From JAMXLO01 sp037201625 (GTDB lineage: Bacteria > Pseudomonadota > Alphaproteobacteria > Acetobacterales > Acetobacteraceae): a DNA stretch of 64,000 nucleotides. Positions 15,898 through 24,796 of this stretch are shown piece by piece (position 1 is the first letter of the stretch; each line of letters starts with the position of its first letter). Under the pieces are notes generated by a model. That model was given only the letters and a program-made list of their open reading frames with translations, made no database searches and was not told where the DNA came from. The DNA lies in assembly GCA_037201625.1 (NCBI GenBank), contig JBBCGR010000001.1, positions 558,001 through 622,000 of the forward strand. The letters are read 5' to 3'. Made by a program: the position numbers and the translations under genes.

Positions 15898-17933
15898 CAG
15901 ACGACGGCCCCCGCGAGCGAGGCCTGCGCGTTGCGGCCGAGATAGGCGCGCAGCACCTCCTCATTCCTGCGCACCTCGTCCGGCCTGCCATGCGCGATCA
16001 CCTCGCCGTGGTCCAGCACATAGACCGTGTCGGCCAGCGTGGTGACCACGTCCAGCTTGTGCTCGATCAGCAGCACCGTCAGCCCGAGTGCGTTCAGGCT
16101 CTTGATCTGCTCTGCCAGTTCCAGCGTCTCGGCCGGGTTCATTCCGGCGGTGGGTTCGTCCAGCAGCAGGATGCGCGGGCGCGAGGCCAGCGCACGGGCG
16201 ATCTCGATGCGGCGGCGATTGGCATAGGACAGGCCGGCGACCACCTGCCCGACGCGCGGCGTCAGGCGGTTGCCGAAGATCGCGAAGATCTCCATCGCCC
16301 ACTCCCGCGCCCTCACCTCCTCGGCACGGGTTCCGGGCGGCCGCAGGATCGCCGCCAGCGGTCCGGTGGTCAGCCGCGCATGCTGACCGATCAGCGCGTT
16401 CTCCATCACCGTCAGGTTGCTGAACAGCCGCAGGTTCTGGAACGTCCGCGCGATGCCCTTCTCCAGGATCTGGTAGTCGGCGAGGCCGCGCATCTCCTCG
16501 CCGTGGAAACGGATCGAGCCCTCCTCGGCCTCGACCAGGCCGGTGATGACGTTGAACAGCGTGGACTTGCCGGATCCGTTGGGGCCGATCACCGCGACCA
16601 CGCCGCCCTTCGGCACCATGATCTCCACCTTGTTCAGCGCGGTCAGCCCGCCGAACCGGACGGTGACGTCCTGGATGTCGAGCGCCGCCTCGGGCGAACG
16701 CGCCTCACCGCCCAGGCCGTGCAGCGTCAGGCCGGTGAAGCCGCCGCGCCGCACTTCGGCGTTCTGCTGGTCGAACGTGAGCGCGGCCTGTGGTCGCGTG
16801 GCGGGGATCAGGCCCTGCCGGCGGTACAGCATCATGCCAACCAGGATCAGGCCGAAGATCAGTTCGATCGACTGCACGAGATCGACCCGCTGCAGCCAGC
16901 CCACGTTGGTGAAGCGGCCCAGGATGTGGAGCCACTGCGTCAGGTCCTGCAGCCACCACGACTGGAGAAGCTGCAGGATGAAGGCGCCCAGCACCACGCC
17001 CCAGACGCTGCCGATGCCGCCGAACACGACCATCACCAGGATCATGACCGAGACCGGGAAGCCGAACATCTCGGGCGTCGCGGTCTGCAGCTTGGCGACA
17101 TAGAACACGCCGGTCATGCCGCCGAACGCGGCCCCGATCGCGAAGGCGAGCAGCTTGAACTGGGTGCGGTTGACGCCCATCGCGCCGGCGGCGATCTCAT
17201 CCTCGCGGATCGCCATCCAGGCGCGCCCGATGCGCGAATCGCGCAATCGGATGCTGATGAAGACCAGCAATGCCACCATGGCGATCGCCACGTAGTAATA
17301 GGGCGTCGCGTCGACCCCGAAACTCCAGCCGAACAGTTTCGGTGCGGCAACGCCGTTCAGGCCGGCGGCGCCGTTGGTGAGGTCGGACCAGTTGCGCACC
17401 ACGATCGGCACGATCTCGCCGAAGCCGAGCGTGACGATCGCGAGGTAGTCGCCGCGCAGTCGCAGCGTGGGCGCGCCGAACAGGATGCCGAAGCATGCCG
17501 CGAGTGCGGCGGCGAGCGGCAGGCCGAGCCAGAACGACAGGGTGAAATGCACCACCATGCCGTCGCCGACATCGGCCGGGATCGGTGCAGCCAGGCCCAG
17601 GGTATGGAACACGTCCCAGAACGCGCTCCACTCCGGGTGCAACTGGTACGCGGTCAGGATGCCGTAGGTATAGGCACCGATGGCAAAGAACGCGGCATAG
17701 CCGAGATCGAGCAGGCCGGCGAAGCCCACGACGATGTTGAGGCCGAGGGCCAGCGTGGCGTAGGCCGCGGCGTTGGCCATGCTGTCCACATCGGCATCGT
17801 TCGGATGCACGATGGGGAAGGCCAGCGCCGCGGCGGTCAGCAGCACGAGGCCGATGCGGCGGCGCTGCAATTCGGGGATGCGCGCGAACGGCCGCGCCAG
17901 CGCGGAGACGGCGGCGGAAGCGGTGGCGTTCAT
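15897..17933 (-). CDS. Fused branched-chain amino acid ABC permease-ATPase (LivM-LivG)
   Basis: A 678-residue single ORF joining two subunits that are normally separate. Residues about 1-395 are a LivM permease (NVVGFAGLLDLGYAAFFAIG, YLAIVTLGFGEI, REDEIAAGAMGVN). Residues about 425-678 are a LivG ATPase (Walker A VIGPNGSGKST, Q-loop ARTFQNLRLF, Walker B RILLLDEPTAGMNP, H-loop IEHKLDV). The ABC signature reads LSYANRRRIEIARAL, with Asn-Arg where LivG normally has Gly-Gln/Asp. The linker (about 395-425) holds a Gln/Asn-rich stretch. Such fusions are known. The ATG has a GGGAG site; the gene follows livH by 9 bp. Confidence 0.93.
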   Translation of the reverse strand: MNATASAAVSALARPFARIPELQRRRIGLVLLTAAALAFPIVHPNDADVDSMANAAAYATLALGLNIVVGFAGLLDLGYAAFFAIGAYTYGILTAYQLHPEWSAFWDVFHTLGLAAPIPADVGDGMVVHFTLSFWLGLPLAAALAACFGILFGAPTLRLRGDYLAIVTLGFGEIVPIVVRNWSDLTNGAAGLNGVAAPKLFGWSFGVDATPYYYVAIAMVALLVFISIRLRDSRIGRAWMAIREDEIAAGAMGVNRTQFKLLAFAIGAAFGGMTGVFYVAKLQTATPEMFGFPVSVMILVMVVFGGIGSVWGVVLGAFILQLLQSWWLQDLTQWLHILGRFTNVGWLQRVDLVQSIELIFGLILVGMMLYRRQGLIPATRPQAALTFDQQNAEVRRGGFTGLTLHGLGGEARSPEAALDIQDVTVRFGGLTALNKVEIMVPKGGVVAVIGPNGSGKSTLFNVITGLVEAEEGSIRFHGEEMRGLADYQILEKGIARTFQNLRLFSNLTVMENALIGQHARLTTGPLAAILRPPGTRAEEVRAREWAMEIFAIFGNRLTPRVGQVVAGLSYANRRRIEIARALASRPRILLLDEPTAGMNPAETLELAEQIKSLNALGLTVLLIEHKLDVVTTLADTVYVLDHGEVIAHGRPDEVRRNEEVLRAYLGRNAQASLAGAVV

Positions 17934-17942
17934 GGTCGCTCC

Positions 17943-18872
17943 CTACGACTTGCTGGGCGCAAGCCGCCCGAACAGACCCGCCGGCTTGAACACCAGCACC
18001 AGCACGAGGATCGAGAAGATGATGACGTCGGTCCATGCCGTTGCGATGAACTGCCCGCCCATCGCCTCGATCATGCCGATCAGCACGCCGCCGACCATGG
18101 CACCGGGGACGTTGCCGATGCCGCCCAGCACGGCGGCGGTGAAGGCGCGCAGTCCGGCAGTGAAGCCGATGATGAAACTGGTGAAGTTGTAGTACAGGCC
18201 GAAGATGAGCCCGCCGGCGCCGGCCAGCGCGGAGCCCAGGAAGAAGGCCGTCATGATGACCTTGTCGACCTCGACGCCCATCATGCGCGCCGCCTCGGGA
18301 TCCTGGGCCGTGGCCCGCATCGCCTTGCCCATGCGGCTGCGCTGCACGAACACGTAGAGGATCGCCATCAGCAGCAGCGCGATCAGCCAGATCATCACCA
18401 CGCGGAAATCCAGCACCGCGCCTTCGATCTGCCAGCGGATCGAGGGCATGGGGTTGGGGAAGTTCTTCGAATCCGCGCCCACGGTCAGCAGGATCACGTT
18501 GAACAGGATGTAGGAGACGCCGATCGTGGTGATCATCGCCGCCGGCCCCTTCACGTTGCGCAGCGGGCGCAGGCAGAGCCGCTCGATCACCACGCCGAGG
18601 GCGCCGGAGAACAGCATGGTGACGATGAAGGCGACCAGCAGGACGCCGACCAGCGGCAGGCCGGTGAGGATCACCTCCTGGCCGGACAGGCCGAACTCCT
18701 GCAGCACGAACAGGGCGACGAAGGAGCCGACCATGAAGACGTTGAAGTGGGAGAAGTTGATGAGTTCCAGGATGCCGTAGACCAGGGTGAAGCCCAGCGC
18801 GAGCAGCGCGTACATCGCGCCCAGGCTCAGTCCGTTGATCGTCTGCTGCAGCAGCAGATCGAATGTGGTCAT
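17943..18872 (-). CDS. livH: Branched-chain amino acid ABC transporter permease LivH
   Basis: A 309-residue polytopic permease with the LivH signatures GLSLGAMYALLALGFTLVYG and LINFSHFNVFMVG at the N-terminus. The coupling-loop region is FVQRSRMGKAMRATAQDPEA, and the C-terminus has GGIGNVPGAMVGGVLIGMIE. It forms the translocation pathway with the LivM part of the next gene. It lies 150 bp downstream of the first LivK gene, with a hairpin in between. Confidence 0.94.
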   Translation of the reverse strand: MTTFDLLLQQTINGLSLGAMYALLALGFTLVYGILELINFSHFNVFMVGSFVALFVLQEFGLSGQEVILTGLPLVGVLLVAFIVTMLFSGALGVVIERLCLRPLRNVKGPAAMITTIGVSYILFNVILLTVGADSKNFPNPMPSIRWQIEGAVLDFRVVMIWLIALLLMAILYVFVQRSRMGKAMRATAQDPEAARMMGVEVDKVIMTAFFLGSALAGAGGLIFGLYYNFTSFIIGFTAGLRAFTAAVLGGIGNVPGAMVGGVLIGMIEAMGGQFIATAWTDVIIFSILVLVLVFKPAGLFGRLAPSKS

Positions 18873-18979
18873 GGCGGCGTGCCCGCGGCGCGGCGGCGTG
18901 TCATCGTGAGGCTGCTCCCTGTTCGCGTCATTGGCGGACGAACCGCAAGCAAATGCCGTGCCTGGACGGCCTCGGCGTC

Positions 18980-19001
18980 CCGGCGGACCTTCGCCCGCCG
19001 G
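18980..19001 (-). terminator. Stem-loop between livK and livH, probable attenuator
   Basis: CCGGCGG (18980-18986) and CCGCCGG (18995-19001) form a 7-bp GC stem around an 8-nt loop, 22 bp after the binding-protein stop on the minus strand. Hairpins after periplasmic-binding-protein genes often lower expression of the downstream permease relative to the binding protein. No T tract follows. Confidence 0.4.
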
Positions 19002-19022
19002 AACGCTGCCCGCCGAAGGGGC

Positions 19023-20258
19023 TCAGGACTGCGGCGCGACCGCGATGTACTTGTACTGCGCCGAAACGTCGTTCAGGGCCTTGGTCGTGTCCTTCTTGAT
19101 CTGGAACACGCTCACGGTACGGTCGGCCAGGTCGCCGTTGGCATCGAACGACACCACGCCCTGGATGGTCGGCACCTTGGCGGTCTGGATCGCGTCGCGG
19201 ACGTTCTCGCGGGTCAGCGGCTTGCCGGCGGCGACCACGCGCTTGACGCTGTCGATGATCACCAGGGCGGCGTCGTAGCCGGTGATCGTGTAGTCGTCCG
19301 GCGCGTCGCTGAAACGACCCTTGTAGGCGGCGATGAACTGCGCGGCCTTCTGGTCCTCCACCAGATGCGGCGCCGCGATCGAGGTGTACCAGCCCTCGAC
19401 CGCGGGGAAGCCCGCGCCGGCCAGCAGGTCGGAGCTGTACATGCCGTCCGGCCCCGCCTTGATCACGTTCGGAATGATGTCGTACGCCTGCTTGGCGAGC
19501 TTCACGCCGGCCTGCGATACGCCGCCGTAATACATCGCCTCCGGGCTCAGCGACTTGATCTTGGTGAGGATCGCCGTGTAGTCCGACGCCTTCGGATCCA
19601 GCCGGTCGCGCCCGAGCACCTTCACGCCCTTGGCCTCGGCCTGCTTCTGGAACGCATCGGCCACGCCCACGCCGAAGGCGCCGCTGTCGTCCAGCACGAA
19701 GATCGACTTCACCTTCAGGACCTGGGCGAGGAAATTCGCCATGTTGGGTCCCTGGTACGCGTCGGTCGTGACGGTACGGAAATAGATCGGCTTGCCGGCC
19801 GGACGGTACTGCTCGGCGAATTTCGGGCTGGTGATGTCGGGATTGGTCGAGGACGGCGAGATGATGGCAAGCCCGCCCTGGCTCAGAATCGGCGACATCG
19901 CCTTGCCCGCGCCGCTCATCTGCGGACCGATCGAGGCCACGACCTCCTTGTCGGCCACCATCTTGCGCGCATTGGTCGCCGCCTGCGCCGGATCGTACTG
20001 GCCCGCCGTCGCCGTGCCATCGTCCAGCACCAGCATGTCGAACCGGTGGCCAGGCACGCCGTTGCCCTGGTTGGCGGCATCGAAGGCCATCGTGATGGCG
20101 TTCTTGACCCGCACGGCGCCCTGCGAATCGGCCCCGGTGAGCGACAGGTTGACACCGATCTTCACCACCTTGTCGGCGGCGTGGGCGGTGCCGATCCCGG
20201 CGACACCGGCGAGGCTCGTGGCGGCGGCAGCGAGAAGGGTCTGGCGTCTGGTCAGCAT
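19023..20258 (-). CDS. Branched-chain amino acid-type ABC substrate-binding protein (LivK paralogue 1)
   Basis: A 411-residue periplasmic binding protein (type I, LivJ/LivK family). It has a Tat-like or Sec signal (MLTRRQTLLAAAATSLAG), VKIGVNLSLTGADSQGAVRV near residue 31, SIGPQMSGAGKAMSPIL and PSSTNPDITSPKFAEQYRP. It feeds the LivH/LivMG/LivF transporter encoded downstream. A GGGAG ribosome site precedes the ATG. It shares long identical stretches with the protein encoded immediately upstream (KFAEQYRPAGK/RFAEQYRPAGK, RLDPKASDYTAILTKIKSLSP/RLDPKAADYTAILTRIKALS), showing recent duplication. The ligand may be an amino acid, amide or aromatic compound. Confidence 0.9.
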   Translation of the reverse strand: MLTRRQTLLAAAATSLAGVAGIGTAHAADKVVKIGVNLSLTGADSQGAVRVKNAITMAFDAANQGNGVPGHRFDMLVLDDGTATAGQYDPAQAATNARKMVADKEVVASIGPQMSGAGKAMSPILSQGGLAIISPSSTNPDITSPKFAEQYRPAGKPIYFRTVTTDAYQGPNMANFLAQVLKVKSIFVLDDSGAFGVGVADAFQKQAEAKGVKVLGRDRLDPKASDYTAILTKIKSLSPEAMYYGGVSQAGVKLAKQAYDIIPNVIKAGPDGMYSSDLLAGAGFPAVEGWYTSIAAPHLVEDQKAAQFIAAYKGRFSDAPDDYTITGYDAALVIIDSVKRVVAAGKPLTRENVRDAIQTAKVPTIQGVVSFDANGDLADRTVSVFQIKKDTTKALNDVSAQYKYIAVAPQS

Positions 20259-20286
20259 CGTGAAGTCTCCCTCGTTTTGATCGTGG

Positions 20287-21522
20287 TTACGTTTGCGGCG
20301 CGAGACCGATGTAGCGGTACTGCCGCACCATGTCGTCGGCCGCGTAGCTGGCGTCCTTGGTGATCCGGAAGACGCTGATCGTGCGTTCCTGCAGGTCGCC
20401 GTTGGCGTCGAACGAGATCACGCCCTGCAGCGTCCTCACCCGCGCGCTGTGGATGTAGTCGCGCATGTTCTCGCGGCTGATGTCCTTGCGCTCGGCGAGC
20501 AGGCGCTTCACCGCATCGGCAATGACCAGCACCGCGTCATACGCCGTGATCGAGTAATCCGACGGTTCCATCCGATATTTGGCGCGGTACCGCGCGACCC
20601 AGGCATCCGCCGCCGTCTCCTCGGTGGTGTGCGGCGAGGCGATGGTGGCGTACCAGCCATCGGCGGCGGGAAAGCCTGCGGCGGACAGCATCTCGGCCGA
20701 ATACATGCCGTCACCGCCGCCCTTGATGACCTTCGGGATGATCTCGTGCGACTGCTTCGCCAGCTTCACGCCGGCCTGGCTGACGCCGCCATAGTACAGC
20801 GCGTCGGGACTCAGCGCCTTGATCCGCGTCAGGATCGCCGTGTAGTCCGCGGCCTTCGGGTCCAGCCGGTCGCGGCCCACCACCTTGATGCCCTTCTCCT
20901 CCGCGCGGCGCTGGAACGAATCGGCGAGACCCACACCGTAGGCGCCCGAATCGTCCAGCACGAAGACCGATTTCACCTGCAGCACGGAGGCGAAATAATT
21001 CGCCAGGCAGGGTCCCTGCGCCGCATCGGTCGCGACCGTGCGGAAATACACCGCCTTCCCCGCCGGACGGTACTGCTCGGCGAAGCGCGGGCTGGTGATG
21101 TCGGGATTGGTGGAGGACGGGGTGATGGTCGCCAGGTTCCCCTGGCTCAGGATCGCCGACATCGCCTTGCCGGCGCCGCTCATCATCGGACCGATCGCCG
21201 CGACGACCTCCTTGTCCGACACCATCCGGCGCGCATTGGTCGCGGCCTGGCCAGGATCGTACTGCCCGGCGGTCGCCGTGCCGTCGTCGAGGATCAGCGG
21301 CTCGATCCGGTAGCCGGTCAGTTCGCGCCTGGCATTGATCTCGTCGAACGCCATCAGCGCGCCGTCGCGGATTCGCACTGCCGATGCCGAATCGGCGCCG
21401 GTGAGCGACAGATTGAGGCCGATCCGGATCACCCTGTCGGCGGCCCGCGCCGATGCACTGCCGAGAAGTCCCAGAACTGCGGTCGTGGCAAGAAGCTGGG
21501 CAACGGCCCGGCGTGTCACCAT
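20287..21522 (-). CDS. Branched-chain amino acid-type ABC substrate-binding protein (LivK paralogue 2)
   Basis: A 411-residue type I binding protein with a signal peptide (MVTRRAVAQLLATTAVLGLL, cleavage near ASARAADRV). It is a tandem paralogue of the adjacent downstream gene, of identical length, with the same order of motifs (GVNLSLTGADS/GLNLSLTGADS; VFVLDDSGAYGVG; LYYGGVSQAGVKLAKQ). Differences concentrate in the C-terminal lobe. The ATG at 21522 has an AAGGGGA site 9 nt upstream, so an in-frame start nine codons earlier is not used. As the first gene of the liv operon it may widen ligand range or be expressed differently. Confidence 0.9.
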   Translation of the reverse strand: MVTRRAVAQLLATTAVLGLLGSASARAADRVIRIGLNLSLTGADSASAVRIRDGALMAFDEINARRELTGYRIEPLILDDGTATAGQYDPGQAATNARRMVSDKEVVAAIGPMMSGAGKAMSAILSQGNLATITPSSTNPDITSPRFAEQYRPAGKAVYFRTVATDAAQGPCLANYFASVLQVKSVFVLDDSGAYGVGLADSFQRRAEEKGIKVVGRDRLDPKAADYTAILTRIKALSPDALYYGGVSQAGVKLAKQSHEIIPKVIKGGGDGMYSAEMLSAAGFPAADGWYATIASPHTTEETAADAWVARYRAKYRMEPSDYSITAYDAVLVIADAVKRLLAERKDISRENMRDYIHSARVRTLQGVISFDANGDLQERTISVFRITKDASYAADDMVRQYRYIGLAPQT

Positions 21523-21715
21523 GCGATTGTTCCCCTTCGGTCGCGGCAATGTGCCAGAGGGTCGCGCGGTGGGCTAGCTGTCGTTGCCAAGGAGGTTGTG
21601 CCGATCCGCTGCTGATTGTGCCTGCGTCGGCGCGGCTCGGGACCGGCTGTGTCGGGAGCATGCGGCGTCTGATCCGCCTGCCGGATGCCGAGCGCTCCCG
21701 GGCGCCGACTGCCTG

Positions 21716-21736
21716 CACGAACGGAATCGGCTCTAG
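21716..21736. repeat. Half copy of the CTAGAGC repeat at the end of the DUF6166 gene
   Basis: On the minus strand this reads CTAGAGCCGATTCCGTTCGTG, matching copy 1 at 20 of 21 positions. The TAG inside CTAGAGC is the stop codon of the DUF6166 gene (21733-21735). The second hairpin of the full repeat is not recognisable here. Confidence 0.7.
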
Positions 21737-22020
21737 CTGCGCAGCGCCGCCTCGATGTCCTCGCCGGTCAGCCTCCAGGCATTGTCCAGCTCGGCCACCA
21801 CCTCGCGCATGAAACGCTCGGTCAGCGCCAGCGCCCGCTGCGGGTCGCCCAGGTGGTCCGCCAGCAGCGCCAGCGCCAGTTGCCGCGGACCGTCGCCTTC
21901 ATAGGTCCATTCGAACCCCATGCGGCTGAACCGGCGGATGTCGAAGCGCGGGTCGAGCGGCATGCCGTCCACCGTCACCACCGCCCCGTCCAGGCTGCGG
22001 CCGCCCTCATAGATCTTCAT
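21733..22020 (-). CDS. DUF6166 domain protein
   Basis: A 95-residue soluble protein of unknown function that I associate with DUF6166: MKIYEGGRSLDGAVVTVDG, LDPRFDIRRFSRMGFEWTYEG, and a helical LALALLADHLGD region before FMREVVAELDN. There is no signal peptide, membrane helix or catalytic motif. Proteins of this family are small single-domain proteins sometimes seen near mobile elements. The stop TAG lies in a dispersed repeat. The alcohol dehydrogenase gene ends upstream across a 13-bp gap, so both may share a transcript. Confidence 0.7.
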   Translation of the reverse strand: MKIYEGGRSLDGAVVTVDGMPLDPRFDIRRFSRMGFEWTYEGDGPRQLALALLADHLGDPQRALALTERFMREVVAELDNAWRLTGEDIEAALRS

Positions 22021-22033
22021 CGTGCCGCGGCCC

Positions 22034-23134
22034 TCAACCGAACATCACCACGCTGCGCACGGTCTCGCCGCGCTTCAGGGCGGCGAACCCGTCATTGATC
22101 GCCTCCAGCGGAATATGCGCCGAGATCATCTCGTCGAGCTTCAGCGACCCGTCGAGATAGGCCCGCGCCAGCAGCGGAAAATCCTGCGCAGGCTTCGCCC
22201 CGCCATAGGAGCTTCGCGTGATCCGCTTCTCCTGCATCAGGCTGCCCCAGCGGAACGCGACGTCCTCCGCGACGCCGGTCTTGCCGAGCCAGACCACCTG
22301 GCCGCCGGGCCGCACCGCCTCCACCGACAGGCGGAACCCCTCGGGCCGGCCGGCGGCCTCGATCACCACATCGGCGCCGCGCCCCTCGGTGAGCAGTCGC
22401 GCCCGCTCGACCGCCTCAGCCGGATCGCAGGCCGCGGTGGCGCCGAGCGCCTGGGCAAGCTGCCGCCGTGCCGGGTTGGGATCCACCGCGAGGATGCCAC
22501 CGGCGCCGGCCAGCCGGCAGCCCTGCACCGCCGACAGCCCGACCGCGCCGCAGCCGATCACCATCGCGACCGCCCCCCAGCGCAGCTCGGCGATCCGCGT
22601 CGCCGCCCCGACGCCCGTCATCACCCCGCAGCCGAGCAGCGCCGCGCGATCGAACGGCATGGCGGACGGCACGCGCACCGCGCTCTGCGCCGGCACCACG
22701 CAATATTCGGCAAAACCGCCCAGGTACATGAGCTGGTGCAGCGGCACGCCGTCGCAGGCGAGCCGCGGCCGGCCGTCGAAATGCACCGCGGCCGGGCCAT
22801 TGCCCAGGAACTGCGTGCACAGGATCGGCTGCGCCCGCTCGCAGTAGAAGCAGCGGCCGCAATGCGGGTTCCAGGACAGCACCACCCGGTCGCCCACCGC
22901 GAGACCCGCGACCTCGCTGCCGAGTTCCGCCACCTCGCCGGCCGCCTCGTGGCCCAGCACGGCGGGCAGCCGGACGGCGAGCGCGCCCTCGATCGCCTCG
23001 AGATCGGTGTGGCACAGGCTGGCGGCACGGATGCGGACCAGCACGTCGCCCGGGGCGAGCGGCCCCACCTCGACCGTCTCGATCGTCATCGGCATCCCGG
23101 TCTGCCGCAGCACCGCGGCGCGCGCCTGGATCAT
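22034..23134 (-). CDS. Zinc-dependent alcohol dehydrogenase (medium-chain)
   Basis: A 366-residue medium-chain dehydrogenase/reductase. Catalytic zinc ligands are in SLCHTDLEAIEG and GHEAAGEVAELG. The structural zinc lobe is HCGRCFYCERAQPILC, with four cysteines. The Rossmann motif is VIGCGAVGLSAVQGCR. The C-terminal HIPLEAINDGFAALKRGET resembles class III/benzyl-alcohol-type enzymes (AdhC/XylB). It oxidises an alcohol, or an S-hydroxymethyl thiol adduct, with NAD(P)+. The natural substrate is not predictable. It precedes the DUF6166 gene in the same direction. Confidence 0.85.
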   Translation of the reverse strand: MIQARAAVLRQTGMPMTIETVEVGPLAPGDVLVRIRAASLCHTDLEAIEGALAVRLPAVLGHEAAGEVAELGSEVAGLAVGDRVVLSWNPHCGRCFYCERAQPILCTQFLGNGPAAVHFDGRPRLACDGVPLHQLMYLGGFAEYCVVPAQSAVRVPSAMPFDRAALLGCGVMTGVGAATRIAELRWGAVAMVIGCGAVGLSAVQGCRLAGAGGILAVDPNPARRQLAQALGATAACDPAEAVERARLLTEGRGADVVIEAAGRPEGFRLSVEAVRPGGQVVWLGKTGVAEDVAFRWGSLMQEKRITRSSYGGAKPAQDFPLLARAYLDGSLKLDEMISAHIPLEAINDGFAALKRGETVRSVVMFG

Positions 23135-23280
23135 GCGGCCCTCCCCGCCCGCCCTATATCACGGCGCCACCCGATCTTGCAGGCGCCGGTGACGGCCGCC
23201 GCTGACAGCCGCGTTACGGATGAAACTTCGTCCATGTCGACGGCGTTCCCCGGCCATTGCAACGGACCGGAGATCGCGAC

Positions 23281-23568
23281 ATGCGAATTTATGCCCTTGC
23301 CTGTGCCGCCCTGCTGGCCGCCGGACCGGCGCTCGGCCAGGTGGTGATCCAGACCCCCAGCCCCGATTCGGCCCGCCATCAGGAGCGCGCGATGGAAAAG
23401 CGCAGCGACGCGCGCGCCGCCAGCCAGGAGGCCCGGGACCGCGCCGCGGTCGGCGACTACGAAGGCGCCGCCGATGCGCAGCGCGAGGCGCGCCGGGACT
23501 GGCACCGCTCGGTCCAACAGGAGCGCCGCGCGCAGCAGGAATCCAGCACCGTCATCATCGGCCGCTGA
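23281..23568 (+). CDS. Small secreted charged helical protein
   Basis: A 95-residue protein with a signal peptide (MRIYALACAALLAAGPALGQ). The mature part is rich in Arg, Ala, Glu and Gln and reads as a single alpha-helix (ARHQERAMEKRSDARAASQE and onward), ending in STVIIGR. I do not recognise a family; the composition is like small periplasmic coiled-coil proteins. The ATG at 23281 follows GGAG with 8 nt spacing. Its 3' end overlaps the oppositely oriented ada 3' end by 14 bp. Confidence 0.65.
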   Translation: MRIYALACAALLAAGPALGQVVIQTPSPDSARHQERAMEKRSDARAASQEARDRAAVGDYEGAADAQREARRDWHRSVQQERRAQQESSTVIIGR

Positions 23569-24633
23569 CCGCCTCCTTCGCAGGCGCGCGCTCCTTCTCG
23601 AGCAGCGCGCGCTTGCGGGGCACGCCCCAGCGGTAGCCGGTGAGGTTGCCGTCGGAGCCGATGACCCGGTGGCACGGCACCGCGAGCGAGACCGGATTGC
23701 GCGCGCAACTGCGGGCCACGGCACGGATCGCCCGCGGATCGCCCGTCATGGCGGCAAGTTCCGCATAGGTGCGCGTCTCGCCGGCCGGGATGCTGCACAA
23801 TGTGCGCCAGACGCGCTGCTGGAACGCGGTGCCGCGCAGATCGAGCGGCAGGTCCAGCCCCTGTTTCGGCTCGTCCAGATACTCCAGCACCGCCCGCACC
23901 GTGCCGGCCAGCGCCGCATCGTCGTTCACGATGCGGGCGCGCGGAAAGCGCTGGCACAGATCGCCCAGCAGCGCATCGTCCGGCTCGGCGAAGCCGATGA
24001 AGCAGACGCCGCGATCCGTCGCCCCACCAGCAGCCGGCCGAACGGGCAGTCGGCGAAGGCGGTGCGGATCACCTCGCCCTCCCCCCCGCGGCGCAGCGCG
24101 CCCGGCGTCATGCCGAGCAATGCGCCGGTCTTCTCATAGACCCGGCTCTCCGACCCGTATCCCGCGCCGGCGACCGCATCGGCCACCCGCTCCCCCGCCG
24201 CCAGCGCGGCATGCAGCCGCCTGGCGCGCACCCCTTCGGCATAGCTGCGCGGGGTCAACCCGGTATGGGCGCGGAACATCCGCAGGAAATGGAACCGCGA
24301 GTAGCCGGACCGCGTGGCGAGCGCCTCCAGCGACGGCATGTCCTCGGCCGCATCGATGAACGCGCAGGCATCCTCGACCACGGCCTGCGCCAGCCTCGCC
24401 CGCTCGCCCTTCGGGTCGCAGCGCTTGCAGGCGCGAAAGCCGGCGGCCTCGGCCTCGGCGACCGTGCGGAAGAACCGGACATTCCTGCGCAACGGACGCG
24501 GCGACGGGCAGCCGGGCCGGCAGAACACGCCCATGGTGGTGACGGCGTAGAGGAACTCTCCGGGCTCCCGGCGGATGACCTGGTCCCAGAGCTGATCGTG
24601 CGAAAGACGATCGATCATGTGTGTCTCTTTCAT
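23555..24633 (-). pseudogene. ada: ada, bifunctional DNA alkylation sensor/repair protein, interrupted by a one-base frameshift
   Basis: Fragment 1 (23926-24633, 235 aa) holds the Ada zinc domain, with cysteines 38, 42, 69 and 72 (FCRPGC, ACKRC), which takes methyl groups from DNA phosphotriesters. An AraC-type helix-turn-helix (RSGYSRFHFLRMFRAHTGLT) follows. Fragment 2 (23555-23929, 124 aa) holds the O6-methylguanine methyltransferase domain with the acceptor cysteine in VPCHRVIG. After LLVG the frame changes: adding one C to the CCCC run at 24022-24025 restores an uninterrupted Ada of about 358 residues. As it stands, fragment 1 ends in a TGA that overlaps a GTG opening fragment 2, so two proteins could still be made. 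A sequencing error is possible. Confidence 0.85.
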
Positions 24634-24796
24634 GCCGCCAGGATGGCGCGCCGGCCGCCCGCGCCGCCATCCGCCGATTGCGCCGGCTCGAGCGCCCCCG
24701 CCAGATCCTCGTCCGCAACCACTTGCCAGCGAAACAGCCGGACGGCACAGTCCGCCGCAAATCGGCCGCGCTCGCGGTGGCTACGGGGGACTTCAC

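Noticed and set aside
15990..20363. 1457-residue open frame on the plus strand through the liv operon
   Set aside because: It is antisense to livF, LivM-LivG, livH and livK, His/Arg/Gln/Asp-rich with no domain, and is explained by GC-rich codon bias of the real genes.
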